64,000 bases of DNA from Heliocidaris tuberculata (Eukaryota; Echinodermata; Echinoidea; Camarodonta; Echinometridae): positions 7,615,033 through 7,679,032 of the forward strand of contig CM046847.1 in the NCBI GenBank assembly GCA_025618425.1. Direction: 5' to 3'. The translations under genes were made by a program, and so were the position numbers. This document shows positions 25,301 through 38,633 of this stretch, piece by piece. Position 1 is the first letter of the stretch. Each line of letters begins with the position of its first letter. Under the pieces are notes generated by a model that saw only the letters and a program-made list of their open reading frames with translations, did not search any database and was not told where the DNA came from.

Positions 25301-28300
25301 ACCTTTCTGAAGAAGGGAGTATTAAAGAGAAAGTGGAGTTTTGGTACAGGTTAAAATATTTCTTTTTAGCTTTTTCATTCTTTTTATGCCTATGCTGCTG
25401 CTGCTAATAGAGCAATTTCTATGAAGGGGATATTAACAATCAAGGGACATACTGCTTTAATTCCTATCCAAGGGACTTGGCAATTGAAGATTGATGCTTT
25501 ACTAAAGGGCACCAGTGCATCAACTAGGTTTGGACTTTTTGATTTTCTAGAACTTTACAAGACCACTGTGCTACCACTAAGCCGTCATGCTTCTGAAATG
25601 AAATTTTACTATAATTACAAGAGTCACAACAATAAGTAAATATATTTGTAGAGTGTAGTCCTCATCTGCTAGATACAGGCAGCTTCTAAGAAGATGTTGC
25701 CTTAATTTTTTACTGTTACTAGTGCATGTACTTGCGTTGATTTCTGAATAGCTCCCTCTGCGACAAAAGCAAGATTTTAAATTCTTGAAATTTCATTGTG
25801 TAAGACTGCAAAAGGGATAAGTACCTTTAAGCCTTTCAGGACAGGAATTATTTCAGAGCTAAATTGATCACATTTTGTTCTTCAAATTGGCAACAATGAT
25901 ATTTTTCTTTTAGTGCTACAAGATTGTAATAAGGGGTAATGTCTTTGAAAACAATATACATGGTTAAAAGAATTGGTGAAAAGTTGAAAAAGTTGCCAAT
26001 TACGATAAAAAACAATGATTTTGAACCTCTCAATGTGTTGCCAATTTAAAGATTTTAAAGCTTATTCTTATTTTTAAAATTCCTGGCATCAAACGCAATA
26101 TGGTCATGCAACAAAAATGGACATAGTGTGTGCAGAAATTTTTGCTCTTTCAATTTTTTCAATTCAATTCACTTTATTCACATCCATAAAAAGCAAGGTA
26201 TATACAATACATAAAAACATTGCAACAATTGTAAAAGAAAAAAGAACAGTTAAACAATAACACAAAAGATCAAAGTGTAGTGGATGTAGGAGATCGGCAA
26301 AGGCCAAAGACCTGTCGAGGCCGATCCCCCTTGTCTACATTTTAAAAACAAAACAATAACATGATAAGACAAAGTAAGGCAGAACAAATCAAAACAGATA
26401 AAGTAACATGACATTACATAGCGAGAAACAAGTAAACAATTAAAAGAAGCAAAAATAAAATACGGACTAATTAAAACAAAACAAAACAAACAAACAAACA
26501 GGCATTTAATTAATTAGATGTTGATGGAGAGTTGATAAGATATGATTTATATTTATGTTTAAAGGATGATAATGATGGACAATCTTTAAATTCTTTTGGC
26601 AATTCATTCCAGATGGCAGGCCCTTTGTATGTAATAACGGTTCTAGAAAAACTATAACTATAATTTGGTATATAAAACGCATTTGAATTTCTTGTTGAAT
26701 ACTTATTTACACTACTATTTAGAATAAAAATATGATCAAAAATTTTCGGCAAGATATGTTTTGAATAGCAAAACATAAAATTGGCAAGAAAATAACGGTG
26801 TAGATCAAATACATTTAGAATTTTAAGCTTTTTGAATAATGGGTCTGTATGAGCAAGATAGGGTGATTTAGTAATGATTCTTATTGCACGTTTTTGTAGT
26901 AAAAATATTTTTTGTAATAGGAAGGTTGCACTGCTTCCCCATATTATATTACAATAGGTTAAGTATGGCAAGATCATGGTGTTATACAAATTGGTAAGTA
27001 TATATAATGGCAGTGTGAATTTTAGTCTATTAATTATACCAATGACACATGACATTCTGTATGATATTTCATTGATATGATCTTTCCATGTAAGTTTATT
27101 GTCAATCTTTATTCCAAGGAATTTCACTGAAGTTACTTTATTAATTTCATTGTTATTTATATACAACTTAATAATTTCTTCATCGATGGACTTATTTCTT
27201 GTTTTGAAAATCATATAATTTGTTTTGCTAAGATTAATCAATAACTTATTGACAATGAACCAAGAATTGACTTTGGCTAATTCAGAATTGATTAAAAGTC
27301 CTACGTTGGATGGATCATTACTGGTAAGAAAGAGGCTTGTATCGTCAGCAAATAAAATGAAAGACAAGATATCACTCGCGTTCGGCAGGTCATTTACATA
27401 TAAAAGAAATAATAAAGGTCCCAATACCGACCCATGCGGAACACCAAGTGAAATGTCTGCATAAGAAGAATTCAAATTACCAATATTTACAAACTGCTTT
27501 CGGTTATTTAAATAATTTTTCATCAAATCTAAAGCCACGCCTCTTATACCATAAAAATATAACTTTTGAATTCAAATAGTATGGTCTATACAATCAAATG
27601 CTTTAGACAGGTCTAAAAAAATTCCAGTTAAAAATTGTTTACTTTCAAAAGATTTGGCAATTTTTTCAGTAAAATCAATGAGGACATGGTAAGTACTATA
27701 TCCCTGTCTAAAACCGTATTGCCTACTGTATAAGATATCATTCTGATCAATAAAAGACATTAGTCGATTGTATATTATTTTTTCAAAAATTTTACTAAAT
27801 ATTGATAAGACAGATATTGGTCTGTAGTTCGTTAAAAGTAGTCTATTACCATTCTTAAAAACAGGTACCACCTTTGCAATTTTTAGTGAGTCTGGAAAAA
27901 CACCCTTTTCAATGGCAAGATTTATAATATTGCACAGTGGTTTAACTATTGCATGACCTGATCGTTTTAGAATCTTTGGATGGATGCCGTCGTATCCTGG
28001 ACTTTTATTAGGATCTAATTTATCTATAATGGACATGATATCATAAGTGTTGACTGGGCTTAAAAATATAGATGATGAAAAATTTCCTTTTAACCATTGT
28101 GCGCTATTCTGATTCAAGTTGTATTCAGGTTTTGGGCAAGAGTTTTTGATCTTATCTTGAACAATTTGGCCAACATTTACAAAACATTTTCTGTTCATGC
28201 ATCTGGTATATTTTTTAGAGCTCTGAATCAAAAGTTATTGAGCCAAACCACAAAATGTGGTCAATTGTCTCGAAAGGGTTAAGGGAAAAGACAATCTGCA

Positions 28301-31300
28301 ACAGCTTTGAATTTGTCACTCGTAGTAAAATAATAGAAACTGCCCATTTGGCTTAAGTACCAAAACTATAAATGGGCTTTAAAGACCATTTGACACAAGA
28401 GTGATTGGAATGCACACAGGATATTGACGCTTCCTACCATCAGGATTCTTAGAAATTCTGTCGACCAAAATAAATTGCTTTTTTGAAATCCTGGCAAACT
28501 GTTTTCCATGAAAAAATATTTTTATATAATTGTCAGTTTGTGTGCCAACCTGGGGAATTCCACGTTGTGGGTAATAAATATCCAATCAATTAAATTCGAA
28601 AAATATCAAAAATAGAATGCAAGGTCAACAGTTTGGCAGAGTTTCACCTTTATATATTGTAATAGCAGTTTTGAGAAATGTAGATGATAAACAAAATACC
28701 ATTTTCCAGAAGATCAGTTGGCTGACCGATAGAAATTTCTGTTTTGAAAGAAAAAAGCTTTTTTCCATGATTCATGAATATCCTGGTAGTCCCATAAGTA
28801 ATGTGATATAAGAGTGTAATCCAACTTTCAGAGCAAGTTGTTTTGAAGAAAAGCAGAAAAATCAAAGAAACTGATATGTGAAAGTTTGAACGAAATTGGA
28901 TAAACAGTCAAGTCAGAAATTTGTCAAAGTTGTAATCACAATATATATTGGAATGTCAAATTGTAGAATCAGTACTAGTATCACTATGATGTAGTATCAC
29001 TGTTATTCATGACCAAAATACCATTTTTCAACATTCACAACAGAGGATTTCGTGGGATTTTCTTATAGGGAGGATGGACAAATCCCCCCTCCTCTGATGT
29101 GAGCTGGTCAGTATATCTCAGCTCATTTAGGGCTATGAAAATCAAAGAAATAATAGTTGCATCTGACATAGGTCTTACAATTAAATCAAGTTCTTCAAAA
29201 ATTCATGAAATTGGGTTAAAGTCTTCAAAAGTTTATGTCAACCATTATTGATTTATTGTACTTGACAAATATTTGCTCCAAAAGGTCAAATGCCATGACC
29301 TGTTTAGCTGTATTTGAGGTATTAGAGGAATTCCAATGCCATGGGCATCCGTCCAAACTTTGTTCCTTTATATTTTCTCTCATTTTTATTTCTTCTGTCC
29401 TGTGTATAACAGATTTTATAATTCCAAGCCCACTGTATGTCTCCCAATTGGGTTTTTACTTTGTTGTGACCCCCATTTTTAAGCAGTTGTAGTAAATTAT
29501 ATTTAATATCTAAGTTAAAATCCTGTCTGAAGGTTGATAGTGCAAGAAAGATTCGTAAAGAAGAATCTAACCCTTCAGTTAACCAGTGCTGCAACATACA
29601 TACATAGCCGTACATGGTATAGTACATGTATTTATGTAAACATTCTTATGGACCTTGTAATGAAATATAATGATCAAGTCATGATCACATGTCTTATTGA
29701 AAGTTACATATGGTCTACAAGTGGATAATGTACACTGTGATAAACTCTTTACTGCCTTTGTTTGACTAATTGAACAAACGGGACTCTGACAGTCAACTTT
29801 GGCATGCTTACACTATACATGTATGACAAGCTATTTGTGAGGTTAGCTTGAACATTCACTTCCTAAAATGATTTGATACTGAATCTGGAGCCCAGGTGGC
29901 AGCATATAGATGGATCTCTAACAAGGCATCTTGTTATAAATTTGTGTCTAGGCACCTTGTTATGGAGATGTTATGGCTATGTGGTAGAGCAATGGATTTT
30001 GTGCAGGGAAGTCCTGAGGATCGAAGCCAAGTTGATGCGCTAGTGCCCCCCTGGTAAGGCATTAATCCTCAGTTAATAAGTCCCTTGGATAAGACTTAAA
30101 GCTGTCAGTCCACTGGTTGCTTACCGACAAGCATGTACTTGCTTTCTTAGCAGTCAGTTAAAATAAATCATCACCACTAATTGCAAATTTCATTTTTTGG
30201 TCATCACCAGAACTCATGGAGGGTCACCTTTAAGTTTTTATTCTCTTTCTGTATGTCATTTACACTTCAGATTTGGTTCCTTGACACTTGAATTCATCAT
30301 GAGCATTTGCCTACAGGCCAAGGAGCTAGAAGCATCATGGTAAGTAGAATAAACAACCATCTCACATTCGGGTGAGCCAGCATTGACTCCTGTTGGGGTT
30401 GTGATAGAGTTTTGGGTTGGGGTAAAGGTTAGGGTTAGGGTTAGGGTTAATAATAATTATAATGATATTGGATATAGCACTCATATCCACCACACAAGGT
30501 GCTTAAGTCACTCCAATATTACCCCAGCTCCAGCTACCCTACCGATTTCAGGGCTCACAGCATTTAAGGAATTCTTTACTGCCGGTACCCATTTAACACC
30601 TGGGTGGAGAGTGGGAAATGTAGATTGATGTCTTGCCAAAGGATAGTAGTGCCGCGCTGGGTTTTGAACCCATGTCCTTCCCGTCTGCACTCAAGTGTTT
30701 AAACAACTTGACTACGACACCTCTAAGGTTAGGTATATGTTTTGGTCGAGGGTTGAAGATAGGACATTGATTAGTTTGGGAAATTGACTGCAGAGCAAAT
30801 GTCGATGGAGCATGTGTCATACAACCTACATTAGTTTCATTCACACAATAGGTTTCATCCTAAGAATTACTTCCTTTTAAAAGGGAGTGGGAAAGTCCTT
30901 ACCATGAGACAAGTTTCTAATTAACTGCATTACATTTACCATGCTGCTGATGAATATAATAATCAATTACAAATATGGGATTCTTTCACAATCGTAACTT
31001 TTCCAATGCTGGATTTAGTTGTACCCTCATAGATGTGTGCAAAAGTAGAAATAATATAAATTAGTCCTCTTTGCCTGCTTAAAAAAAATAAAATTCTTAA
31101 TAGGAGACCTTTTCTTTGTGTTATGTTTACAATGATATTTCATAGCAGGGATTTTTATGTGTTTTATTGACTGTTTATTAACCTGAACTCTTAACCTTTT
31201 TCAAGTGCTTGTTTTAAGCTTTCCAGATAGATCTACATCTTTCACTGTTGTTGTGTTGCTTCTAATAAGTATAATAATAGCTACATTGACATTTATATAG

Positions 31301-34300
31301 CCCACATATCCACCCCAGGGGATGCTCAAGGCACCTAACAAAGTACTATTGGCTTTAGCCCAGCTGCCCTAAGGCACTGAAAGTATTCAAGGAATAAATT
31401 CCTACCAGGTACCCATTTACTACACCTGGGTGGAGAGTGGCAAATCTAGATTAATGTCTTGCCAAAGGACATTAGTGCTGCGGCAGGACTTGAATCGCGA
31501 ACCATGTTATCCACAGTCCGTTGACGTATCGACTAATGTGCTTTGTTTCTTTACTTTATTTCACAGGAGAGCACTGCAATATATTAAGAAGGAGAATAAA
31601 GTACCAAGGTAAATATGACTAGTTGCAGTAACATCATCTTACAAAGAATCATAGCTACTCTTGACCATGTCAAATTGTGATTTCAATCCATTTTGAGCAT
31701 ATTTCTTGTAATATTAGGGCCCATCAGATGAAAACTCACACAAGTACAATTCTGTGGACATTCCATGGAACGTTGTTTTTATAACATGGTTGGGTCAATT
31801 TCTTATCATTTTTGATGATTTCAAAACCTGACACTCTGACATTATACACCAATTCTTCTGTAGACATGATCAACCTTTCCCAATTGCTTCCAAAGAGTTT
31901 CTTTCACAATGTAAATGCATGACCAGAACTCAACTTTATCTTTAAAAACATTATTACACAAGAAAACTTTTGAAAGTGATTTCAATTGTTATGTATTCTT
32001 TTGTCACACAAATTTCTTTTGTATTTCTTTGTTTTTCAACAATAACCTTTTCAGAGTGTTATCTGAACCAATATTCAATTAGAATAGATGATAATTACAG
32101 CTTAAAGAAGAAATTATAGGTGATAAAGGAGGAACATGAAGAATTGCAGTTTCCCATTCGTTTTGTAAACAAAGCTCAGAAATTCTCCATTTTGGGGCTG
32201 ATTTGTGGTTATAAAAGCTCACGTGACACAGCAACGGTATGACCGATTTTTGTAAATGTGGTGTCAAAAGATGTGCAAGATTTGAAAGAAAAAGGTCAGA
32301 AAGTGGCATGGCGTGAACTACAGCAGTTCAGAATGCGTGGCAAATGCGTAGTAAGAGTTAAAGATGTTGACTGATGGAAGAAAACTTTTGGTCGTGTATA
32401 GAGAAGGCTATGTCTTCCCAATAGGTATTCTACATGTATTTATGGTAATGAACCATGCTGTGGGAAGGCATAGACACCACAGTCAAGGACCAGCAATGCG
32501 TGAGATTTTCCGCGCATCAGCGACAGGTAGGCGAGGAAGCGTGCGCTCGCCGCGCGGTATGTATGATATATATGGAGATAGGCTTTGAGGCCAGGCATGA
32601 GAAAGATTTTTGGGCGTGAGTAAGAGCCCTGATGCGTGACTGTCACGCCTAATGCATGAGACTTGGTAGGTCTGGGGAATGGGGAGGAAGGAGGGGGAGG
32701 GCATTTTGGGATTTAGCATTTTTTGCAAGGGGGTGTCACAACATTCAAAGTATCTGATGAGAAAAAAAAAAGTGTCATTCTGCCTTCTCCCCTCGCCTTC
32801 TTACGGTTAAGGGCCATTATACATGTATGTCGTTTCCTGTTCAAGCTAGACTAATGTATCTTTACAAATACTTTTGAAGAAGAAAAATAATCTACTTTAC
32901 AAACAGTTATTACAAGGCCTTTTCAATTAGACATGTCCATGTCCTTTGTGCATATATTTCTCATCTCTAGCTTTGTGCATTTGAACCTGGTTATGCAAAG
33001 TTTGGTCACTGTGGGCTTGATGATGTAACATGCTCTTGTACAGTCATTGGCTCTTCTTTGCTGAGCACACCCCTTTTCACTTTGTTCATCCAGTATCTAA
33101 TAGCTGTGGGCAGTTTTTCCTGAGTATACAGTTTTTATTTTGATCAAGGTGTCAATATGTGAACAAGCCACAAGGGGCTCAAGATACAAGTAGTGCAGAG
33201 AGAAGAAAGAGCAGAAGAGAGAGAGAGAGGAAGGAGAAGGGGAGGGGAGGGGAGGGTGGGATGAGAAGAGATGATGATGATGTAGTGCACCGCCAACCAG
33301 TCACTTGTTTGTATCTGGGACAGCCGTATAATTTTATGTTGCTCAGGAGAGGGCGTATCCAAATACCTGCTGAGTAAGATTTATTATTCGGGTGGGATTA
33401 TCACATAAAGGTTGCATTGCTGAGGGAATAGTTAAAAACTCTGAAATGCATAGCTGCTAACTGTTCCTTCTTCTAAGGAATGGGATTCCAATATTCAGAC
33501 CTTTAAACTTATGTTAACTCTAGGTTTCTTCCTTTTCATGAAGAGTTTGCTATGAAAGATTCCTAACTTTTGCTGTTTTTGAAGGTTGGCAGGTATGAAA
33601 AAGTCATGTGCTGATGTAGGGACCATCATATGTATTAGATCTGTCAGGTCATACCATGCATTCTATAAGCTGACATCTGTTCTTCAACATTTGATCCTGG
33701 CTTTATTCTATAAGAAGTATATTATAGGGGGAAAATTGTGGGTCAATTGCATTGTAGCTTAGGTTTTAGTTCTTCCATTGTGTGCAGTGCTATCAATTTA
33801 TTACTTTTTTTAAAGAAATATAAATAATATTCAAATTTGTGCAATATTCAGTGACCTCTGTAAGATATCCAATAGAGTTTTTAAGAAATTTAATCCTTTT
33901 GGTTTTACTAGAAGCTGTTGAGATTATCACTGTTTTTTTTTGTGCCTGTACGCATGAAGCACGTTTCTTAAGTCCAATCCGAAAACGTGACTTCAGATTT
34001 ATGGCTGATCGGTGGCATATGGTCTTCTTGTTTCTATGGCAACAAGTGCGAATAATGTCTTGACGTAAATTCCAACATGTAATGGAGAATATAATGTGTC
34101 AAAGTCGGACAGATATGCAACACTTGCATGAGATGACTTAAAGGTAATGTTTAGTTTTGGTGCTCCCTCAGAAACTTTTTGTCAGATTTCTTGGATTTTT
34201 GTTGATGAATAGCAGGATACTAGCAATACTAAATGCTGTGAAGATTTCACCTCCTAAAGTGGAATATTTTACGAATGAGAGGTAAAAAATAATTTATATA

Positions 34301-37300
34301 ACGGGCCAGGGATATAAACTCTCAACAACGGCAGCATGCACTATACCCTATAACGCGTGCAAAAACCTATGAGGATTATGTGTATTCCACACACAGGGAC
34401 CCGCATGCTATCTCGTGGGGAGCCATTGGGGTGGAAAGGGTCCTAGAGTAGGGCAGTATTTTACCGTTATCTAGCATTCCTCAGAGATATTTACACATAA
34501 ATCACCGGAAATCATGATGGAATACCACATGATCTCGTACAAACCTCTTTAGATACTAGGAGAACAACATACTGAACAAGTTTCTTTCGAATTTCCTTTT
34601 TGCTACCAAAATTGTCCATGAGCTTTAAATAAATGTCATGTAGAGGTCCTGAAATAGATTATTGAAACCTCACCATATTTTTGCAGATATATCAAAGGTT
34701 TAACCCTTGGTTTTTAGTCCTGTTTTCTTTCTTTGGCCGCCAAAATAGAAATATGAGTTATGAGACCATGATCATGGAATAAAATGAAGTAAAATAGAAA
34801 TATGCCAAATTCAATTGAGAATTCAGTGCGTCATTTTGATGTAGTTTTATGTCTTTTTCATGCAATGACTTTGAATTTATCCCTGGCTTAGCTCCGAAAA
34901 TATATCTCTGATACCATACCAGACTTGTTGTAGATATATCAAAGGTTAACTGCAGTTTCGAATTCTTTTTGCTTTCTTTGGCTCTCCAAAATAGGATTAT
35001 GAGTTATGATGGCATGATATGATACATGTATTAGATCATGGGACTGAATAAGGTAAGACATCGTGGGATGGAATATTACAAAATTCATGCTCAGAGTAAA
35101 TAGTTCTGAGAAGTCAGGCAGAGAATCATACCGTAATTGGATTTGAGGAAAAAATCTCTTAGAGGAAAAGTAGAACTTTTAATAACTTCAGAAGAATCAT
35201 TACTTCTTCACTCAGACAACATCTAAAGCCCAGCTCACATGAGCCATCATTTCACTTGTGTCAGTACCTACACTTAATGGCCCGAATTCATGAAAGAGGT
35301 TTATCTTAAACCATGGTCTAAACCATGGTTTAAACCTCCACCTTGGACTAAAATAAACGTACTAAGCACAATACTATCCTCTCATTGGACATGAGGACAT
35401 GCACGTAGTAGGCTTATGGAAGTTTAAACCATAGGTTAGATAAACCTCTTTTGTGAAATCGGGCCATTGAGCCTGTGAATGCGGTTAACCCATATGTCAG
35501 TTATTAAAAAGTATTGTTTGCATTGCTAATTTTGCAGTCACTCTTCAAAGTGATATCACTCTTTCATGATGCTCAAAAGACCATAAAAGTTACTGATGTG
35601 GTCCTAACGTCAGCAAGTGATGCCTCGTATGAACTGGGCTTAGCAGATTTAACCCTAAAAGGGCCGGGGGGGGGGGGGTGGAATCTACCCCCCTCCCCCC
35701 ACGAGCTTTCATGAATTTATCGCCTAAGGTTTTACGCATCATTTGATACCAAATTTATAAAATTTTGACCAACGGGTAGCGCGCAGCGTCAAAAATCGCC
35801 GCGCTGCCCACAGCCAAAATGGTAATTTCTGCATGTGTATTGTATATAATGCAGAATTGTCAATTCGCGAATATGTCAAACTAATCGATAGGCGATAATT
35901 AAAAAACCATTTGAGATAAATGTTTGAGACTCTACAGGGTTATTCTTTATAAGGTACTCTATCTGTGTGCCAAGTTGCAGAAATTTTCGTCACTCTATGG
36001 CCGAGCTCCCGGGGGGGGGGGGGGGGGATGTGGAATCCATCTTCTCCCCCCAGCTGAGAGAGTGCCAAAATAACACGGCAAATGGCATAGACATACATAT
36101 ATAATCTATTCACTCCGGAATGGTGATGAATAAATCATGTTTACGTGATACATTTCTGTGTCTCGTATTATGAAATTTTTTGATGGATTATGAAATGTAC
36201 TCCATCCATCATCATTTTTTTTGACAAACACTTTTTTAAAAAAAAACATAGAAAAGTGTAGGAATAAAGTAATTTTGGGAGCAGCGCTGCTCATTCAATT
36301 TTTCAGAGATTGTGGAGTGAAATTTCAGGGGCCATGTGCCAATGTGGACATTTTGAAATTGTAGGTGTCCACAGTGAAATTTGGGTTCTTCGTACACCGT
36401 TCCTGTTTGGTTTTTTTAGCCCTAATTGTAAGGTATATTATCCTCTTGGTTTAAGCCCTAACTGTACAGTATATAATCTAGCCTTTCTTTCTGGACTGCA
36501 CAACCTATGCCAAACTAATGCTTCATTCAATATCTATACCAATTTTCAGCTTGATTTGCTTCTTGAGATCAAAAGCTGTACAGGGAAACCCCACAAAGCA
36601 CGATTCTGTTATTCACATGTTCAGTTTTTCTCTTTCACTAAGAAAAAACAGGTTCTAATGCAACAGGGTTTATTCATTTGTGGAGGAACGATGATTTATC
36701 TGTTTATTTTTTGAATAAGCATGTTATTTTCCTATGGAGAGAAAGAGAGAGAGAATGAAAGAAGGAAAAAGAGAAGGGAGAGAGAGAAGAGGGTTGGTGA
36801 ATAGATAGAGGAAAACAAAGAGATACAGAGAGAGAGAGAGAGAGAGAGGGGAAGAGAGAGAGGGAGAGAGGGGAAGGAGAGAGAGATATACAGAGAGAAG
36901 AGAGAGATACAGAAAAGGGGAGAGAGATACAGAAAAGGGGAGAGAGATACAGAAAAGGGGAGAGAGAGAGAAAGAAAAATAACAGGGAGAGAGAGAGGGA
37001 GAGAAGGGTGAAAGGCATGGAGCTCAAAAAAAAAAAGGAGAGAGCAGAAAAGAAATTTGTAATCAAAGGCAAAATAGATGTGTCAGTTATCCATTTGTGT
37101 TAGCATCTTGAGCATTGTTTGCATTTCCTTTTTAATAATGCAGTGAGTTTCAGCGCAAGAAATCTTGTGAATATTTGATTAGAACTTAGGATTAATAGGA
37201 TAGGCTATTATCATAAATTATGAAGTAGTATGATGCTGATAGGTCTGTTGGCCTTTTCTAGGTGATTGTCCCATATTGCAAAATCAAAAAGAGGTAAGAT

Positions 37301-38588
37301 TGTGTAACCGGTTATAGTCTTTTGGAAAAAGTTTAATATTAATAAGACTTTCTGTGTATATTGCTTTGTCCACTTTAATAGCTTAAGATATCATTAGCGA
37401 AACATTCTGTTTTTTCAAATCTGCAACTGAGTCATACTATCTGAAGGCAACTTCTTATTACCCTTCTGTCTTCTGATGCATGTGTGAATAGTTCTTCTTC
37501 TTCTTAAAGCTTTTGCTTCTTTATGTATGTAATTTATTTGCAATTTTGTACAATCAAAACAAAATGTTTTTGCAGCATTGTAGTATAGTGGTTTATTCAC
37601 TGCTTTCAAGCAAAAAATTGAGGGTTCAAATCTCAGTACAGTGCATATGTCCTTATACAAGGCATTTCATGCACATTTTTCTCTCTTCACCCAGGTGTTA
37701 AATGGATACCTGTCAGGTTTTTTCCTGAAAATCCATGTGTTTATAACAGCTGCTAGAACTAAAGCTGTTGTAATGATATTGAACCTTTCGAATTGCAAAG
37801 GAATGATATTAGAATGTACTATGTGCTCTAAAATGGTTTATTGTTAATTATTAAATGTATTATTATGAATGATGATGTACATGTATATATGGAATGAATA
37901 ATAAATCTTATCAAACATTTCAAACATAGATCAACTCAAACAAAAATATTTTCTATCCGTTGTTTTGCAGCATAGCTTTGTTGGAAGACTTCATACACCT
38001 ATGTGTTGCGGAGGATGATGTCACAAAGGCTTTAGTAAGTTCAACAAACTTTTCTTTGTAGTATTGTCACACATGGAAAATCACATTTAGGATTTTTAAA
38101 AATCACTATCACTGTTACAGCCTTTAAAGGAAATTGTGACTTCTGGGAATGACAGAAATTACAATATGACAGAAAACTGACATTGAATGTTCAGGACTAT
38201 TTAAAAATGGATTCTGGTTTTAAAAAATGTATAGTACATGTAGCGAGCAATGAGCACAGAAAGGAAATTTGAACTAGTAGTCCTGACCCATGCATATAAC
38301 ACATGGTCTCGCAGGAGTTGTGATTTTCAGTGACTTCCACCAAGCCTTGGTTAATTTTTTTATATTTTACTGGTCTGAATAGCCTATCTACCACATCATA
38401 AACAATTAAAAATGAAATTAAACCAGTATCTTTCGTAATACAAGTCCATATGATACTAGAATTTGTTTTAAATATGAATGAATCAACACACCTTGGTTGT
38501 TTATTTCTTCATCCCTGGATTTGCTCTCCCCCTCTTTCTCTCTTCCTCTGTCCCACTCCCAGAGCCTCCTTTTTTCCCCACCCTCTTG

Positions 38589-38633
<45 letters not shown>

